Assembly (NCBI GenBank): GCA_002099365.1
Contig: MSED01000013.1
Location: forward strand, 62,001-126,000
Length of the DNA stretch: 64,000 nucleotides
Direction of reading: 5' to 3'
Source: Phialophora verrucosa
Taxonomy: Eukaryota > Ascomycota > Eurotiomycetes > Chaetothyriales > Herpotrichiellaceae
The stretch's first letter is position 1; every line of letters begins with the position of its first letter. The notes beneath the pieces were generated by a model. It ran no database searches. It was not told the DNA's origin and was given only the letters and a program-made list of their open reading frames with translations. The translations under genes were made by a program, and so were the position numbers. Below are positions 49,067-61,766 of this stretch, in pieces.

Positions 49067-50334
49067 TCCGTCCTTTACATACAGGTGAGGGCGAGATGTC
49101 TAGCAACGGATCCAGAGGTTCAAAGCGAGGAGAGTGGTACATCATTGCCGAGTATAATCATTTCCCCCCGGCTGCGCCTGTATGTTGTATGACACGTCTC
49201 CCTCTGTATGCGATGTGTCTAACCCTGAAGATCAGCAAAGGACGCTTCTCCTCCTACATCTGTACATATCAGCCCCTTTCAACGCCTTCCTGCTCCGAAC
49301 TCCCAGTGCTGAGACTCCACATCCTCGCAGACGACACTGACTGAACATTCCTCTTCCTGCATGGGATGTCTCGCCTCTTGCGCGGTGTCCATACACCGCA
49401 TGATCCATCGCGCGCAAGTCGGGCTTGTTGGCCGCCAGCTACTCCGACGCCCCAGTCCGCGAGAGCAGCGACCAGTTCTTCATCAAACACAGTACTGTTC
49501 AGCATTCTGTAGATCCAGCAGCGGCGAGGGGCGTGGAACAAGAAAGATAAACGACTCCCGCACGTCATGCTGGACCGAGCAGTCTCATGGGGCCGGAAGG
49601 TTGTTGTCGAAGTGCGAAAACACAGACGAAAACGGGGCTCTCTTCTCGAGGAAAAACTTCACGTTCCTCGGATACATATTTGGCGCGACATTACTCCCAA
49701 GATTGGTCCTGTCTTTTCCTGAGCATAAGGTCTTCTGTATGTCCGTTTCCCAACCCTAGAATAAATTTAACTCGCGGTGAAATTCTTCACATCCATCTGT
49801 CACGATGTGAGGGTCTAGGCTGAGAATGAAGTGATGTGTAACCCTATATTATCTACCAACTGTGTATGATCAGTACATTCTCTGGCAAACAGCCCTGGAT
49901 AGCTGGATAGAATGCCTCTTAATCTGTATTCAATGTCTAAATTACAACTGCAGGACAGGTTGCCTTGACTCGTATGAGCATTGCGTTGAGACTCAAGGCC
50001 AAAGTCAGGGTTACGGCCAGTTACGTGGGTGGACGTATAGATGAAGTGGAATACAAATACAATCAAAGGTTCCGTCATAAAGGACAGAAGATGGAGAAGA
50101 GAGGTGGAGATGATCAACTTTTCATTTGCTTGCTACTTGACTTTTGATGGTCGTGGCTCGCACCAGCAAAGCACGCTTCCGCTCTTGTGAATGCATCTGT
50201 TCATAGTTGTGACTGTGCATGATTTGTACTCCCTAAAACATGTTGCCTCCTTCCGGCCAGCAGTCTAAGATTGTTGACTTTGCATTTTTGCATTTGACGG
50301 ACCACTGGGGCGAAGTGCCATCATTGTTTTGTCT
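49067..50334. other. Convergent intergenic region
   Basis: Between the receptor (plus) and cyclophilin (minus), so it should hold two 3' ends. Only short unrelated frames; nothing else supported. Confidence 0.45.
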
Positions 50335-50479
50335 CTATTTGGAAGCACCGCAGTCGACGATGGTTGGCTTGACCTCGTGCTTGACTTGGCCGGAGCCAGA
50401 GCCAGTTCCCTCGAGTTTCTTGACAATATCCAAGCTCTGGGCATCGGCGACCTCACCAAACACAACGTGCTTGCCATCC

Positions 50480-50511
<32 letters not shown>

Positions 50512-51300
50512 TTGGGAGCCGTTACTAAAAGAAACAAAGGATGAATGGTCAGTATGGACAAAGCCCGGGTCGCAGATCGTCATGTCACTCACGTGTTGGG
50601 TCCGGCGTTGGCCATGGACAGGATACCAGGCTTGGTGTGAGCTCTCTTGAAGTTCTCGTCCGCAAACTTCTCGCCGTAGATTGACTTGCCACCAGTGCCC
50701 TAGGGTATCTGTCAGCGTGTGCCCTGTGTCCATCTCCTTTCATTCAGTGTTGACTGACATTACCACGAGTGAAGTCACCACCTTGCAACATGAACTGAGG
50801 GATGATGCGGTGGAAAGACGAGCCCTTGTAGCCGAAGCCCTTCTCGCCGGTGCAGAGAGCGCGGAAGTTCTCGGCAGTCTTGGGGACTACATCATCGTAG
50901 AGGTTGAAGTTGATGCGGCCTCGATGAGCTGTAGGTGAGAGCAAGAGTTAGCCGCGGAGCCATAGGAGGTGAGGTGAAAGGCTCGCAGAAGATGATGGGA
51001 GGACGGGTCAGAAGTTCTAATTGTGAAAACCCGCGGTGTTGAGGGAGGTAACGTACGAGGTGGTGGAGCTTGACCAGCGCGTTTGGCATCAGCTCGTTGC
51101 TTGTCAAGGGCCGCGTCGGACCACTCGACCTCAAACCAAGCAGTCATACCCATGGCTGCGGAAGATGAAGAGAATTGTCTGGTTGGAAATGAGAGGCGGT
51201 TGGTGAGATGTTGATGAGAACGGCTTGAAAGAAAGATTGAGGGCGGGGTGGATTGAAATCTGAGGAAAGGCCTCAGCGCACTGGCAGGAGGGGCAGACAT
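50335..51300 (-). CDS. Cyclophilin peptidyl-prolyl cis-trans isomerase, probable mitochondrial and cytosolic forms
   Basis: Exons 51300-51057, 50928-50759, 50699-50593 and 50524-50335, with introns GTACGT...CTACAG, GTCAGT...CCCTAG and GTGAGT...TTTTAG. From the Met at 51300 the product is 236 residues; from the Met at 51147 it is 185. The catalytic cyclophilin core is complete: VPKTAENFRALCTGEKG, FHRIIPQFMLQGGDFTRGNG (Arg and Phe of the active site), NAGPNTNGSQFFITT and SWLDGKHVVFGEV with the Trp that binds cyclosporin A. The first ~50 residues are rich in Arg, Ser and Leu with no acidic residue and end in RQFSSSSAA, a mitochondrial presequence pattern. One gene making both forms is known for the Neurospora cyclophilin; here it is inferred. 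Confidence 0.93.
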
Positions 51301-52035
51301 TTCACGGAGTAATGAGGGGTGGATGATCTGCAAGTGAATTGGTACCGGCTGTAAGGTGGGATGCAGTGAAGGAGCTGTCGGGTCGTGCAGTGGCGTCGTA
51401 CAGTGGCGGACCGTTCAAGTGAGCTGCACGTGACGTGACGGCGAAAGGAGCTGAAAAGATTTCATCAGCCAAATTCACCCAGCAGGCCATCAATGTTGGA
51501 GATGTCGTTATCCGACAAAGCCTAGAGCTGTGACGATGGTAGACTCACTGATTTTCTCCAAATAAGATACAATGCCGATACAGTGGCTGGATTGGTACCT
51601 GGAACTTGGATCTTGAACCTGTCTAAATGCTAGACACAAGCTGCAATACTGCGAGAGATCACTTTCCAATCCGCACACCCGAAAAATACGATGTCCAACC
51701 AAGGAGTGCCGGAATACTAATACACAGGTAATGTATAATTGGGAAAGGTCAGAAATACAAGTCCAGTTAGAGATCAAGCTGGGAAGTGCTGGTGAGAAAA
51801 GGACAGTTGGCCCAGGAAAACTGATGTAGGGCACGTTCCCGACCAGTCAAATGCCGTGCTAAGCATAGGAAAAGGGGGCGGTACGGCCGAACACTGACAC
51901 AATACTGGGCCACCTTGAAATACAACAGGATTCTCGGGATCAATGATGTTGATACATGGATATATGCCGCATGAATAAGGGCTATACAGCTAGACGATCC
52001 TATGATCTCTTATCGCATTAGGTCGGTATGATGGC
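51301..52035. other. Intergenic, cyclophilin to spa2
   Basis: Promoter of cyclophilin and 3' region of spa2. The cyclophilin frame is open up to another in-frame ATG at 51333, which would add 11 residues. Nothing else recognised. Confidence 0.45.
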
Positions 52036-54810
52036 TCAGCTGAAATCATCATCGGCGCCTCTGCCCGGGCCAGCTTCAATGGCCATCACCCTTGACACCA
52101 ACTCCTTCGTCTCTCGTGCAATTCGGAACGCAAGAGGCGGCAGCTGCTGCACCATCTCTTTCCCAGCCGGGGATTCGTTGCCGACCTGTGACATCTGCTC
52201 CCGGCAGTTTTGCAGAATCGACACAATGGGTCCTGACTTCTCCCTCAGTGTCATTTGGTACGAGGAAGGCTCATTGCCCGTCCTATCCACTGAGTTGACA
52301 ATGTTCTCAATCGTGGCGGAGATGGTCGCCATATGAAGCTGAATGGTAGACATGGCATCGTCATTTCGAACTGAATCAACTAAGGAGGTGATGGACTGGA
52401 CGAGTCCGTCAGTTTGATCCTCGAGATACATCTGTACATAGTTAGCGTCAAGTCCCCTTCACTCTTGCACCGGACTCACCTTGAGATCCTCGAGATCGGC
52501 CTCCTCCTGGCTGGTTGCATAGCCTGCCTTGATTCCTAACCCAGCACCGTTGACGTAGTTGGAATTATTCCGCAGGTGGGAATTGGAACCACTCCGATTT
52601 GGGGCGTTTCTGCTTGCCGATGGCGTGCTCAGAGCACTGTAAATGCTCTCAATCTCGCTCCGCCTCCTGAGAGTCTCGGCAATGTTGAAATATCCATTGC
52701 TCTGTAGGGACTCCAACTTTGGCTCGTCGTCATCACCTAGTTCCCCCGCAGGCGTAGGGCGGATCTTCGCTGTATGAAGCAAATCCACCACAGCGGCCGT
52801 CAGATGCGAGGCTGCTGCATCCAGAAGACTGACAGGCGAGAGTCCACTTGCAGAAGCGAAATTCTTGGAGGCTGTGATGAGATTGTTTGCCGTTGCCGAC
52901 ACCTTACTCTTGAGCTTACCCCTTCGTTTGCTCATGTCATCGTCCTTTGCTGCGGCTGAGCCTGACTCAATGTCAGATGTAATTCCGCGCACTGCCAATA
53001 CCACTACTTTCATGTGATCGAGCACAGCGGCAGGGTTGTCGGACCTGGCGATCTGGAGCAGCTCATCAATGGCAATTTGGAATCTCGTGACATGGACGTC
53101 CTTGACCAGTCCGTCGCGGTCCTGGAGAGCAGTGGCGTGTTGACTGGCGTTGTTTCGTGCAATATTGAGGCCGAGAGAGCTCGCACGCACACTCCTAAGT
53201 TGCGCCTTGGCTCTAACATATCGACTTTTCCAGTTCTTGACTTCATCTTCAAGCCTTTGCACATCTGCTTGCAACCTTTCCTCCTTTTCCAGACTGCCTC
53301 CGCCAGATTCTGTCAAGGCCCTCATTTCCTCAAGGTATGCTTGGCCTTGTCGGCTCACTTCGTCCGTTAGCTGTTGCTGTTGTGCCAGCTGTTCTTGCAG
53401 AATCCCATGATCCTGATCGAGTTTGAGGTATTTCGTCTTCCAGAGCACGTTCTCCCCGCTGTAGTGTGGCTGTTCAGCTCTCAGCTTCTCGATCTCATCC
53501 TTCAGCGACTTGTTCAAGTTTTCTGCCTCCTCCAGCTTCTTTTCCAGATCCTGTTTTGTTATGACCCATTCTTCGCCCTGACGCTTCAGTTGATTAAGTT
53601 CCGCATCCTTCAGTTCCAGATTGGACTCCAACCTAGAGACCTTGTCCTGGAGCTCGGTCAATGCGGGCAGGCTGGGTTTCGTGGAATTCGTGCTCACGCC
53701 ACTTTGCGATGTGGCGGCGGTATCTCTATCGCTTCTGGGGCTGGCAAGCGAGCTTTCGAGGCCAAAAGCATCGCTCGACCTGTCATACTTCGAATCCGCC
53801 GTCTGTGAGTCGTCTTCATCCTCGACCATCGTACTTTTATTGGGTGTGATCGTGTTGCTTTGAAACTGTTTGGGCATTGGTCTTCCAAGATCCGCAAGTG
53901 AAGGAGGATTCTCAAACTGTGGAAGACTTGACACTGATTCTTGTCTTTGAGGGTAGCCTTGTGCGCCTGACCCGCCGAAAGTCTGGGCTCGAGACGGCAG
54001 TCCGAATCCGTTTGGTTGAGGAGGACCATCTCTTGATGAGGGAGCCGGACCCCTAGACTGAGAACGCGAACTGTCCCTCCTTCCCCCATCAGGCCGCTGG
54101 AATTGCGGGAACCGGCGTTCCAACTCGCAGAAGACATCCGTGGAGAGGTCGCGGAACCTGGGCGTCTGCAGAGAGGAGAGCTTTTGTCTAGCCTGATTCC
54201 GCTTCTCGTGAAAGTCCTGTCGTGGCTGTAGGAAAGGAGGCACATTCTGTTGGCGGGGTGGACGACCTGGAAGAGGTGCTAAGGCCTGCCTCCGTTGCAA
54301 CTCGTCAAAGACATCGGTACTCAGCTCGTGAAACTGGACAGGCGACAACCGCAAGAGCTTATCCCGAGCCTTGTTAGGGCGAGGAGGAGCCTGAGAGGCA
54401 CCCTTGAGGAAGCTTTTCAGGACGGTATAGTGTTGAAATAACTCCGCCTCCATCCGCCTGTATTTTCTACTCTGCTCGTCCGAGATCGTGCCGTCGCTCG
54501 AGCGGGAATTGGCAATCGATCCGGCGCGTGAGGAACCACGAGACCCGGACTCCGAAGGGCGACGTTGTCCCATGGGATCCAGCTGGAGAGGTGCGAAGTT
54601 CGCGCCGCCAGGGCCGTTGGGAGGGCGCGTGTAGGGAGGAGGTGGTTTCGAGGGACCGAAATCATCCGCAGGCGCGTTAAGCGGCTGACCTGGAAATGGG
54701 CCATCATTGCGCGACAACTGATTGTAGTTGTTGACGCCCGACCATTCGCTGGCGGTTGAGACTGGTGACAGATCGGGTGCTCGAGGGAGGGGGGGCAAGG
54801 CGGCCTGCAT
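52036..54810 (-). CDS. spa2: Polarisome scaffold Spa2 (SHD/GIT-type)
   Basis: Scaffold at hyphal tips and septa that links polarity GTPase signalling and formin-driven actin assembly. Two exons, 54810-52480 and 52431-52036, with intron GTGAGT...CTAACTATGTACAG, give 908 residues. After a Pro/Ser-rich N-terminus, two Spa2-homology repeats stand in tandem: KARDKLLRLSPVQFHELSTD (about residue 147) and NQARQKLSSLQTPRFRDLSTD (about 205), each followed by a VF(D/C)EL(Q/E)RR helix. A long coiled coil runs from about 385 to 560. The C-terminal domain (FQIAIDELLQIARSDNPAAV onward, ending near FRIARETKELVSRVMAIE) is the conserved Spa2 C-terminal helical region. Confidence 0.93.
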
Positions 54811-55997
54811 AGTGCAAACTCATCGACTTGAACAGACAAGATTCGGACAGGAGGAAAGTCAGGTAGACTGTGCTGCAGTCTCTTATCGTGTACCGGAGGT
54901 ATGTGAGGCACGAAATGAAACAGGTCGGTAGCGGTGGTGCTACGGGTCAAAGAGCGGACGAGGGCAGATGGCCAGTGCGGAGGCGCGGCTGGATCCGGCG
55001 CTCTCTGGGATGCTGTGTCCTCCAAAGGGCAGTCCGGACTGTCCAGCAGACGGCGATGTGTGTAAACGAGTGTGGTGTTGGTCGATGCAATTAAGAGGGA
55101 GGGAGACGGCAGCGTGTAATAGGCATTGAAGCGAATTCGGGGAGAGTGCGACTGTGGTGCAGCAATAGCCTGTCTCCAAAAAGCGCAGGCTCGACAGTGG
55201 GCTCACTGGCTCGATGACTTGCAGCCAATTGTTGACCGCTTGGAACAAGACGAGCCCATTGTCCGTGGCAGAGCCGGATCAAGGGACTGACTCTTTTATG
55301 CCCCTCTCCCTTGCCTCTATGTGACTGTCCCTACGAATATTGGCGCACTCAATGCTGCGTAATACTAACCAATACGGTGTGCGCCGTGCGAGATGACCGT
55401 CTCTGCCCTTCAGAACCTCTGCACCAGATCTAAAACTTTTTTGACCCCTTACTGACCCAGCCCAATACAACCCAGATCCACTGATCTGGCGCGCCGGCAG
55501 AATCTCCACTATCAAACAAGAATCCGCGACATTCAAGCCTCGATGCTCCCTAAGTGGTCAATCCCTGCTTCATCCCCCATTCTTCAGGCTTCGTTGGCGC
55601 TAAACGGACCACAAATTGCACGCCTATGGCGCCCTGCCGCTTGGTGGCGTCTACAAAAGACGTGCTTTGGGATTGCCGCTAGTGAAGACATTCAACACGC
55701 TTCCAGAACATCACATGCAAGAGAACGGGGAGAGTAGCTAACGATGATCGCTCATCTTCTCTATCGTGTACTGGAATATTGTACAAAGGTCGCCAGAATT
55801 ACTCTCGGCGCACCTCTCCCACGAGAGCTGGAAGCGCGCACCTTTCTTCAGTCATTATGCCTTTCCCAAAAGTGTGGTCATATTGATCAATCACAGCCAC
55901 TGGCTGGTCGAGTCGGACCTCCAAAACCTAACTCCGCGTGCTAATTGCCCATATGTAAAATGTTGATGAGCTGTACAACCGTTTCCTGTTCACAATT
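54811..55997. other. Intergenic, spa2 upstream region
   Basis: About 1.2 kb holding the spa2 promoter and the HMG-CoA reductase 3' region. Short frames only; nothing recognised. Confidence 0.45.
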
Positions 55998-58900
55998 TCA
56001 TTTGCCGTTCGTCATCTTGAGGGAGGCCGGTATTGATGGTCCACTTTGTGCTCGAAGAAAGGGCTCAACCGCCGCCGAGACAGGCGTTGTGGCGCGAGTA
56101 GGCACCGCGCTTCGGTTATGTGCCATGTGTGCTCTTACCAGGTGACCTGCTGCAAGGGCACTGCAAAGACTGAGCTCGCCAGCAAGAACTCCTGCCGCGA
56201 CGATTCTGGCCAACTTTCGAGCATTGTCGCCTGGTGTTGTCGGGTGTGACCCTCGCACTCCAAGCATCTCGAGCATGGATGACTGGGCCTCCAAAATGGT
56301 GCCTCCGCCAATGGTGCCAACCTCGATTGAAGGCATCGACACGCTGATTTGGAGGTTTCCGTTAAGGCTGTTCACATGTCAGTTACCGCAGACTGTTCTG
56401 GATCACATCAACTTACTTCTTCATGATGGTAATGCAGTTAGAGCTCTCGACGTTCTGCGCCGGATCCTGACCTGTGGCCAAGAAGATTGCCGTGACAATG
56501 TTCGAGGCGTGAGCGTTGAAACCTCCGATGCTCCCGGCCATCGCACTGCCGATCAGGTTCTTGGACACATTAAGTTCGACGAGCGCGTCCACATCGCTCT
56601 TCAGAACATTGCGAACCACGTCTCCTGGGATGACAGCCTCGGCAACCACGGCTTTGCCCCGTCCATCGATCCAGTTCACTGCTGCGGGCTTTTTGTCGGT
56701 GCAGTAGTTGCCCGAGATGGTGATTGTCGACATATCGTCAAAGCCACACTCAGTCGCCATCACAGACAGAGCTTTCTCCACGCCCTTCGAGATCATATTC
56801 ATACCCATCGCGTCACCGGTAGTCGTCTTGAATCGGATATAGAGATACGTCCCAGCCATGGCCGTCTTCATGGACTGCAATCGAGCGAAACGGCTGGTGG
56901 AATTGAATGCTTCGCGCATCCTCCGCTGGCCATCATCAGAATCGAGCCACACTTTTGCTTCGCCGGCCCTGACCAGAGTAGGGAAACCAACGCAAGGTCC
57001 GCGTGTCATGCCGTCACCAGTAACAACGGTGACTGCTCCCCCACCGGCATTGATCGCCTTGCAACCGCGGCTCGTACTTGCTACCAACACTCCCTCAGTC
57101 GTGGCCATTGGCAAGAAATACTGCTGGCCATCAATTACGAGGGGTCCAGCAACACCGAGGGGAAGAGGCAGATAGCCGATGACATTCTCACAGCAGGCGC
57201 CATGTACGAGCTCGTAGTTGTAGTCCTTGTACGGAGTTTTCGAGATTTCTAGTCCGGCTGCCACATGTTTTGTTGCGGGGGTACGTGACACAACAGCTCT
57301 TCGGACCTTGACAGCTCGCACGAATGCTTCACGCCTGCTCATGACTTCCGGATTTTCCAAAGTCTTCTCGATAGCGTAGCCGGGGATCTTGCCCCTCAGC
57401 GATAAGTCGATCAACTCTTCATCGGTCAAATAGGCGGCTTTCTTTTCTTTGAGCATCTGCTCCCGTTCCGCTGCAGTCCTTTCGGATTTGGCTGGCGCAG
57501 TGAGAGTGGATCTTCGGGGTCGCGGTGTCAAGGGCAACTCAAGTTCAGGTGCTTTTTGCGCGGCTGGTGAACTTGTGGTGGATTGTGGTTCCTTCAAGCT
57601 CCAGCGTGCGGCGTTGAACAGGTATCCATTCAATATCAGACTCAGAGTAAGAGCAATCAAAACCCACTTGCTGAGAACAGGGTCTTCGAGGCTACTCAAT
57701 ACGCCTTCGATCACACGTCCACCAACAACGTTCAGGAACTGGTCAGTATAGTCCGAATCGAAGAAACCCAGGTCGTCTGGGGAGTCCGCACGGTGCAGGG
57801 AGGGATAGTCGAGCTCATACTTGATGGGAGGAAGCACGGTGACGTAGATCTCCCGCTTCTGGCTCTTAGCAGTCACATAGATGGCATCCAGGCCATTTTC
57901 GGCAACTTTGAATGGGTCAATTGGGGCAGGAGTGAGGACGCTTGGTATGGCAGCACCTGGCGCTTTTGCTGTTCGGAACGGGATAGTGCAGAGGTTGACC
58001 AGGTTGATAATGACAAATCCAGTAACCATCCAGATCTTGAACTTGGGCACACTGTTCGCCTTTATCTTCTGGCCGAAGATGTTGAACCCTGCCGCTTGAC
58101 CGGACTGTCCAGTGGGCCAGTCATTGTTCGTGGCGACGTCTTCGGCAACACGTTGGTTGATGCCATCCTCTTCGAGAGCTTTGCGGAGGGCAACATGGCG
58201 TTTAATGCGATTGATCTCCAGCTTGATGCAAAGGATGGTCGCGTAGAAAGTGAACAGGAGGAGACAGTCAAACACCAAGATCCATGCCGCTAGAAAGCAG
58301 AATTGTCGAAGACCACCCTGAATGCCTGAAGCCGCTCCAAGAATGAGAATTGCGATCTCAATGGCGTAGTCGCGCACGATCTCAAACCCAGTCTCCTTGA
58401 CCGCAATCCGTATCGCGTCTTGGATAGAGCCGGGAGAATTAGGAGCGACCACTGGACCATTAGCGCTGCCGTTCGCAGAGCCGTTCTCCAGGATTCGCCG
58501 ATTCTTATCGTAGGAGGCAGACAAAACAGCTTTCGTGAGAATGATTGACTTCTCAAAGCCCACGGTTACCACGAGAAAGGGTAATCCTTCTGACAACAAG
58601 ACCATGTTGATCGGGACGCCAAGCTTCGTCGTAGTCACCAGTCCAAATAAGAAGGCAAACAGGCTGGAGAACAAGACTGATACAGCCAGCCAAGCGTTGG
58701 AACCGAGACGTTTCATGGAGACGAACAGCGAGAGGAAGGTGAGGTGCATCGATAGATAGCCAAGAGACATTATAATGATGTCCAGGGTTTCAGCATGCTT
58801 GAGCAAGTCGACAAAAGAAGTCCACCCCTCCCGGAACCAGGTTGTGTAGGCACCACGAGGTCCATTGCCATTCAGGCGAGCAGCTTTCATGAACCAGGAG

Positions 58901-59551
58901 GGTTTTCTTTGCTCATCCGAGTGCGCCGCCTGCTGTGCAGGAAGCTCTTGTGCGGCTCTCAAGAAGTCGGCGAGTTCGGAGAAGGATGTGTAGAAGGCAA
59001 GGGATGTGTCGTGCGATATCGGCGATAGCAGATTCGAGGTAGTTGGGATGTTGGTGGCCGTCACATTGGCCGGAGTGGAAACGGCGGTCACCCCAGGTGC
59101 CAGCTGGTTCGAGGAAGAATCAGGGAAGACAAAGGTTGAGATCGCATAGTGGTTGGGACCCTGCAACGCGGCCCTGTCAGTTCTGTTGTGCGTCCGGCCA
59201 GAAAGCACTTACCAGCGAAACCCGAGGGACACTGGAGTCTTCTGGGAACTGCCATTTCCACGCAGTCTTCTCGGACAGCTCCAATGTCCTGCTCCCCTGT
59301 AAGAGGGCTTCCACATCCACCCTTCCATTGTGCTGGAGAGACTTGAGGCCGCTGTCGAACAGGCTCTCTTGCAACAGACCCACGTAGGATGTGCTCGCGA
59401 ACAGAGCAATTGCAACCACGGTATGGATTGGATGCGCACATGCGAGACTCGAAACAGCCAGAAGGTTAGAGGTAACCGTGCGGTTCAACCAGCCGTCGCT
59501 TTGGCCCAGGGAGCGCAGTTGTTTCGGGAGGAGAGTTGAGCCTCGGACCAT
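55998..59551 (-). CDS. hmg1: HMG-CoA reductase with sterol-sensing domain
   Basis: Rate-limiting enzyme of the mevalonate pathway in the ER membrane: HMG-CoA plus 2 NADPH to mevalonate. Exons 59551-59213, 59160-56417 and 56367-55998 with introns GTAAGT...TTGCAG and GTAAGT...GAACAG, all in phase, give 1150 residues. The N-terminus has a first TM helix (HPIHTVVAIALFASTSYVGL). A sterol-sensing domain spans about 235-400 (LDIIIMSLGYLSMHLTFLSL onward, with GVPINMVLLSEGLPFLVV). A lumenal loop, last TM and disordered linker follow. The catalytic domain has the Glu-bearing TTEGVLVASTSRGCKAINAG, DAMGMNMISKG, TDKKPAAVNWI (Lys), GQDPAQNVESSNC (Asp) and, near the end, the catalytic His in LAAGHLVRAHMAHNRS. 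It appears fully intact. Confidence 0.97.
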
Positions 59552-60503
59552 TTTGAGAGAATGCGACGAGGTCGAGGAGGGTAGGACGAAGGAAAATGAT
59601 TGACGCCTATCTTTCCATGCCCGAGAAGGTTGAACAAGTCCTGCTTGTCATTTGTCAGTCGCATGGAACAAAGACATGGGCATCAAAAGTGCAGAAGTGC
59701 AAGTGGCGGTCAGGAGGGGAGCCGTCAAAGGAGGCGGTCGCATACCAATATAGCTGCACAATTAGCGAGTTCACAACTTTCCCAGCAGTTAGGGAGCAGT
59801 GTCTCCTCGATCAAGAACGAGTGTAGGATTGATGGGAACGACAGATTTTTCGAGAGACAATGGGAATTAGGGATAGACTACGGCACAAAGCCATCACTGA
59901 TGCTCGAGGCAACAAATCTCTTGCTTTGCGAAATTTCCAGCAGGCTTTCGATCGTCTCCAGTGTGCCCACCTGCGAGATTTCGGTTGTTTGGGGGGCTCC
60001 ATGCAACCAAACGAGGCTAGGCATCGCGCTGCCTGCAGGTTTGGTGCCCGCGGCTGGCATCTCCGCTCGAGCTCCAGGCGCTCGCCATCCAATCATGCGG
60101 CCCTTGAGGACTCTTCATCGTGAAACTGGCCGACAGTCGCGTGGGCCCATTCGGCATCTTGCTCCCACGCCTCCAAGCAAAACCCCCGAACCTTTCGCCC
60201 CCGTCCTCCGTATTCTCATCTCGTCGGGACATACTGTAGCACTGGGTACAGTATCATTGCCGCCCAAGCAATCGTCATGACTTCCAGCAGGAGGTGGCGG
60301 GAGACCCTTTATTGGATCTGTACCTGCATATCTGTACGGATGTTCCACCTCACAACCACCAACCAACTCGGACTATTCGCTGCGGGCCTTCAGCCTGCCT
60401 TTACAGCTGAAAAGCACACAGTTGTTTTAGTTCTGTGTCTGCAGGCCCTGGGGTGCGGATTTCTTGAGAGCAGCATTTGTTTGGGGAGCGTCCCGAAATC
60501 ATA
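59552..60503. other. Intergenic, upstream of HMG-CoA reductase
   Basis: About 950 bp with the HMG-CoA reductase promoter and the hydrolase 3' end. Long unrelated frames overlap on both strands (for example 59600-60280 plus) without domain resemblance. Confidence 0.45.
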
Positions 60504-61766
60504 TCAGAGCTTCATCTTTCTTCTGAAGAAATCAGCAGTAGCTGCCTCTACACGTTCGGTCCTCTCCAGTAACTCTGGGGGTACGTTTTGAGCATCGACC
60601 CGTGCGTCTGACTGTCTCTGATGCTCTTGTTCAAGCCAACGTTGCCAGAGCGTTTTGATCCACGTTGTAGCCGCCTCCGCTGTCTTCCTGGGAGCGAAGA
60701 GCGCAAGCGAATGCCCACTGTCGACAAATATCTGCTCAATCTGATTCTTTCGACGATCGAGGGCATCGGCAGACGCCAGGACACGCTTCCTGTAACCCTC
60801 ATCGCTGACAAAGGTGCCTCTCGTCTCCCACAGGAACAATAGCGGGCAATTCAAAGTTGCCAGTGCCTTCTTTCCAACAGCACCTTGCGCAGCGTAGAAC
60901 CCAGGAGGCCAATTCGCGTCCTCTCCTCCCGTGGCGTAGTCCTCGTTCTCGGGAAACCCCGACTGTGGCGGCGACGGTCGCAAGAAGTATGATACTGTCT
61001 GGACTGGCGGGGTGACCAACTCCACCCTTCCATCGTCCAGGTCGCGATAGTCATGTCTCAGAATCTGCTGCAGCACTCTTGGATCATATGCCTTCCACAT
61101 TCTACCTCGAAGAACTGACTCTACCAAGGCGGCACGATTAGCGTAGTATCGCTTTCTCCTTGCCAAACTCGGGGCTGCTGCGCCTCCCTTGACCAGTATT
61201 TCGTCCTTGCTCTCCAAACTGGCACGTACATGATGCCATCCGTTCTCGAATATTGGCTCACTCAAAATAACACCTTGGAAAAGTCGAGGATTGAAAGCAG
61301 CCGCCATTGTCAGCACGGCACCTCCCCAACTCTGACCAAAGCCGACTATTGGCGGCCGCATCTCCGCTTGGAAGTGATTGACCATCTGTGTAATGTCTCT
61401 TGACGCGTCGTACCAGTGTGGCTCATCGCCTATCTCGTCTTGATTCAACAGGAAGGATTGTCCCGACGAAGCAATGTCCATGGCCCATATCGCTCGGACC
61501 GGAGGTAGCCCTGGTTGACAAAGCAGATCCCACATGAACGGCTCGTATGACTCCTTATTGTCGCCGGGAGGCTGCCCATGTTGGACGATGAGGGTAATGG
61601 CGTAATCATCGTCCGAAAGCCGCTTCGATGTAGCGGGAACATATTGTTTCACATGGAGTCGCAATCGAGATCTCTGTGGATCGCGCACTCCTCTTCGGTA
61701 TCCCCGCGGGTGTGATGCTGCAATAATATGTTCTTTGACGGCCCACGATGGCTGGAACTCTGCCAT
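60504..61766 (-). CDS. Alpha/beta hydrolase
   Basis: Single-exon frame of 420 residues from the Met at 61766. The alpha/beta-hydrolase fold is indicated by VQHGQPPGDN (oxyanion-hole HG), nucleophile elbow GFGQSWGGA with Ser about 146, and DSGHSLALFAP holding the likely catalytic His. It resembles the fungal peroxisomal-type hydrolases related to those of some Alternaria secondary-metabolite clusters. However, its C-terminus (RRKMKL) is not a consensus PTS1, so peroxisomal location is doubtful. No biosynthetic genes surround it. The substrate is unknown. Confidence 0.85.
   Translation of the reverse strand: MAEFQPSWAVKEHIIAASHPRGYRRGVRDPQRSRLRLHVKQYVPATSKRLSDDDYAITLIVQHGQPPGDNKESYEPFMWDLLCQPGLPPVRAIWAMDIASSGQSFLLNQDEIGDEPHWYDASRDITQMVNHFQAEMRPPIVGFGQSWGGAVLTMAAAFNPRLFQGVILSEPIFENGWHHVRASLESKDEILVKGGAAAPSLARRKRYYANRAALVESVLRGRMWKAYDPRVLQQILRHDYRDLDDGRVELVTPPVQTVSYFLRPSPPQSGFPENEDYATGGEDANWPPGFYAAQGAVGKKALATLNCPLLFLWETRGTFVSDEGYRKRVLASADALDRRKNQIEQIFVDSGHSLALFAPRKTAEAATTWIKTLWQRWLEQEHQRQSDARVDAQNVPPELLERTERVEAATADFFRRKMKL

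Noticed and set aside
59600..60280. 226-residue plus-strand frame upstream of HMG-CoA reductase
   Set aside because: Overlaps several frames on both strands and has no domain; likely chance in GC-rich spacer.
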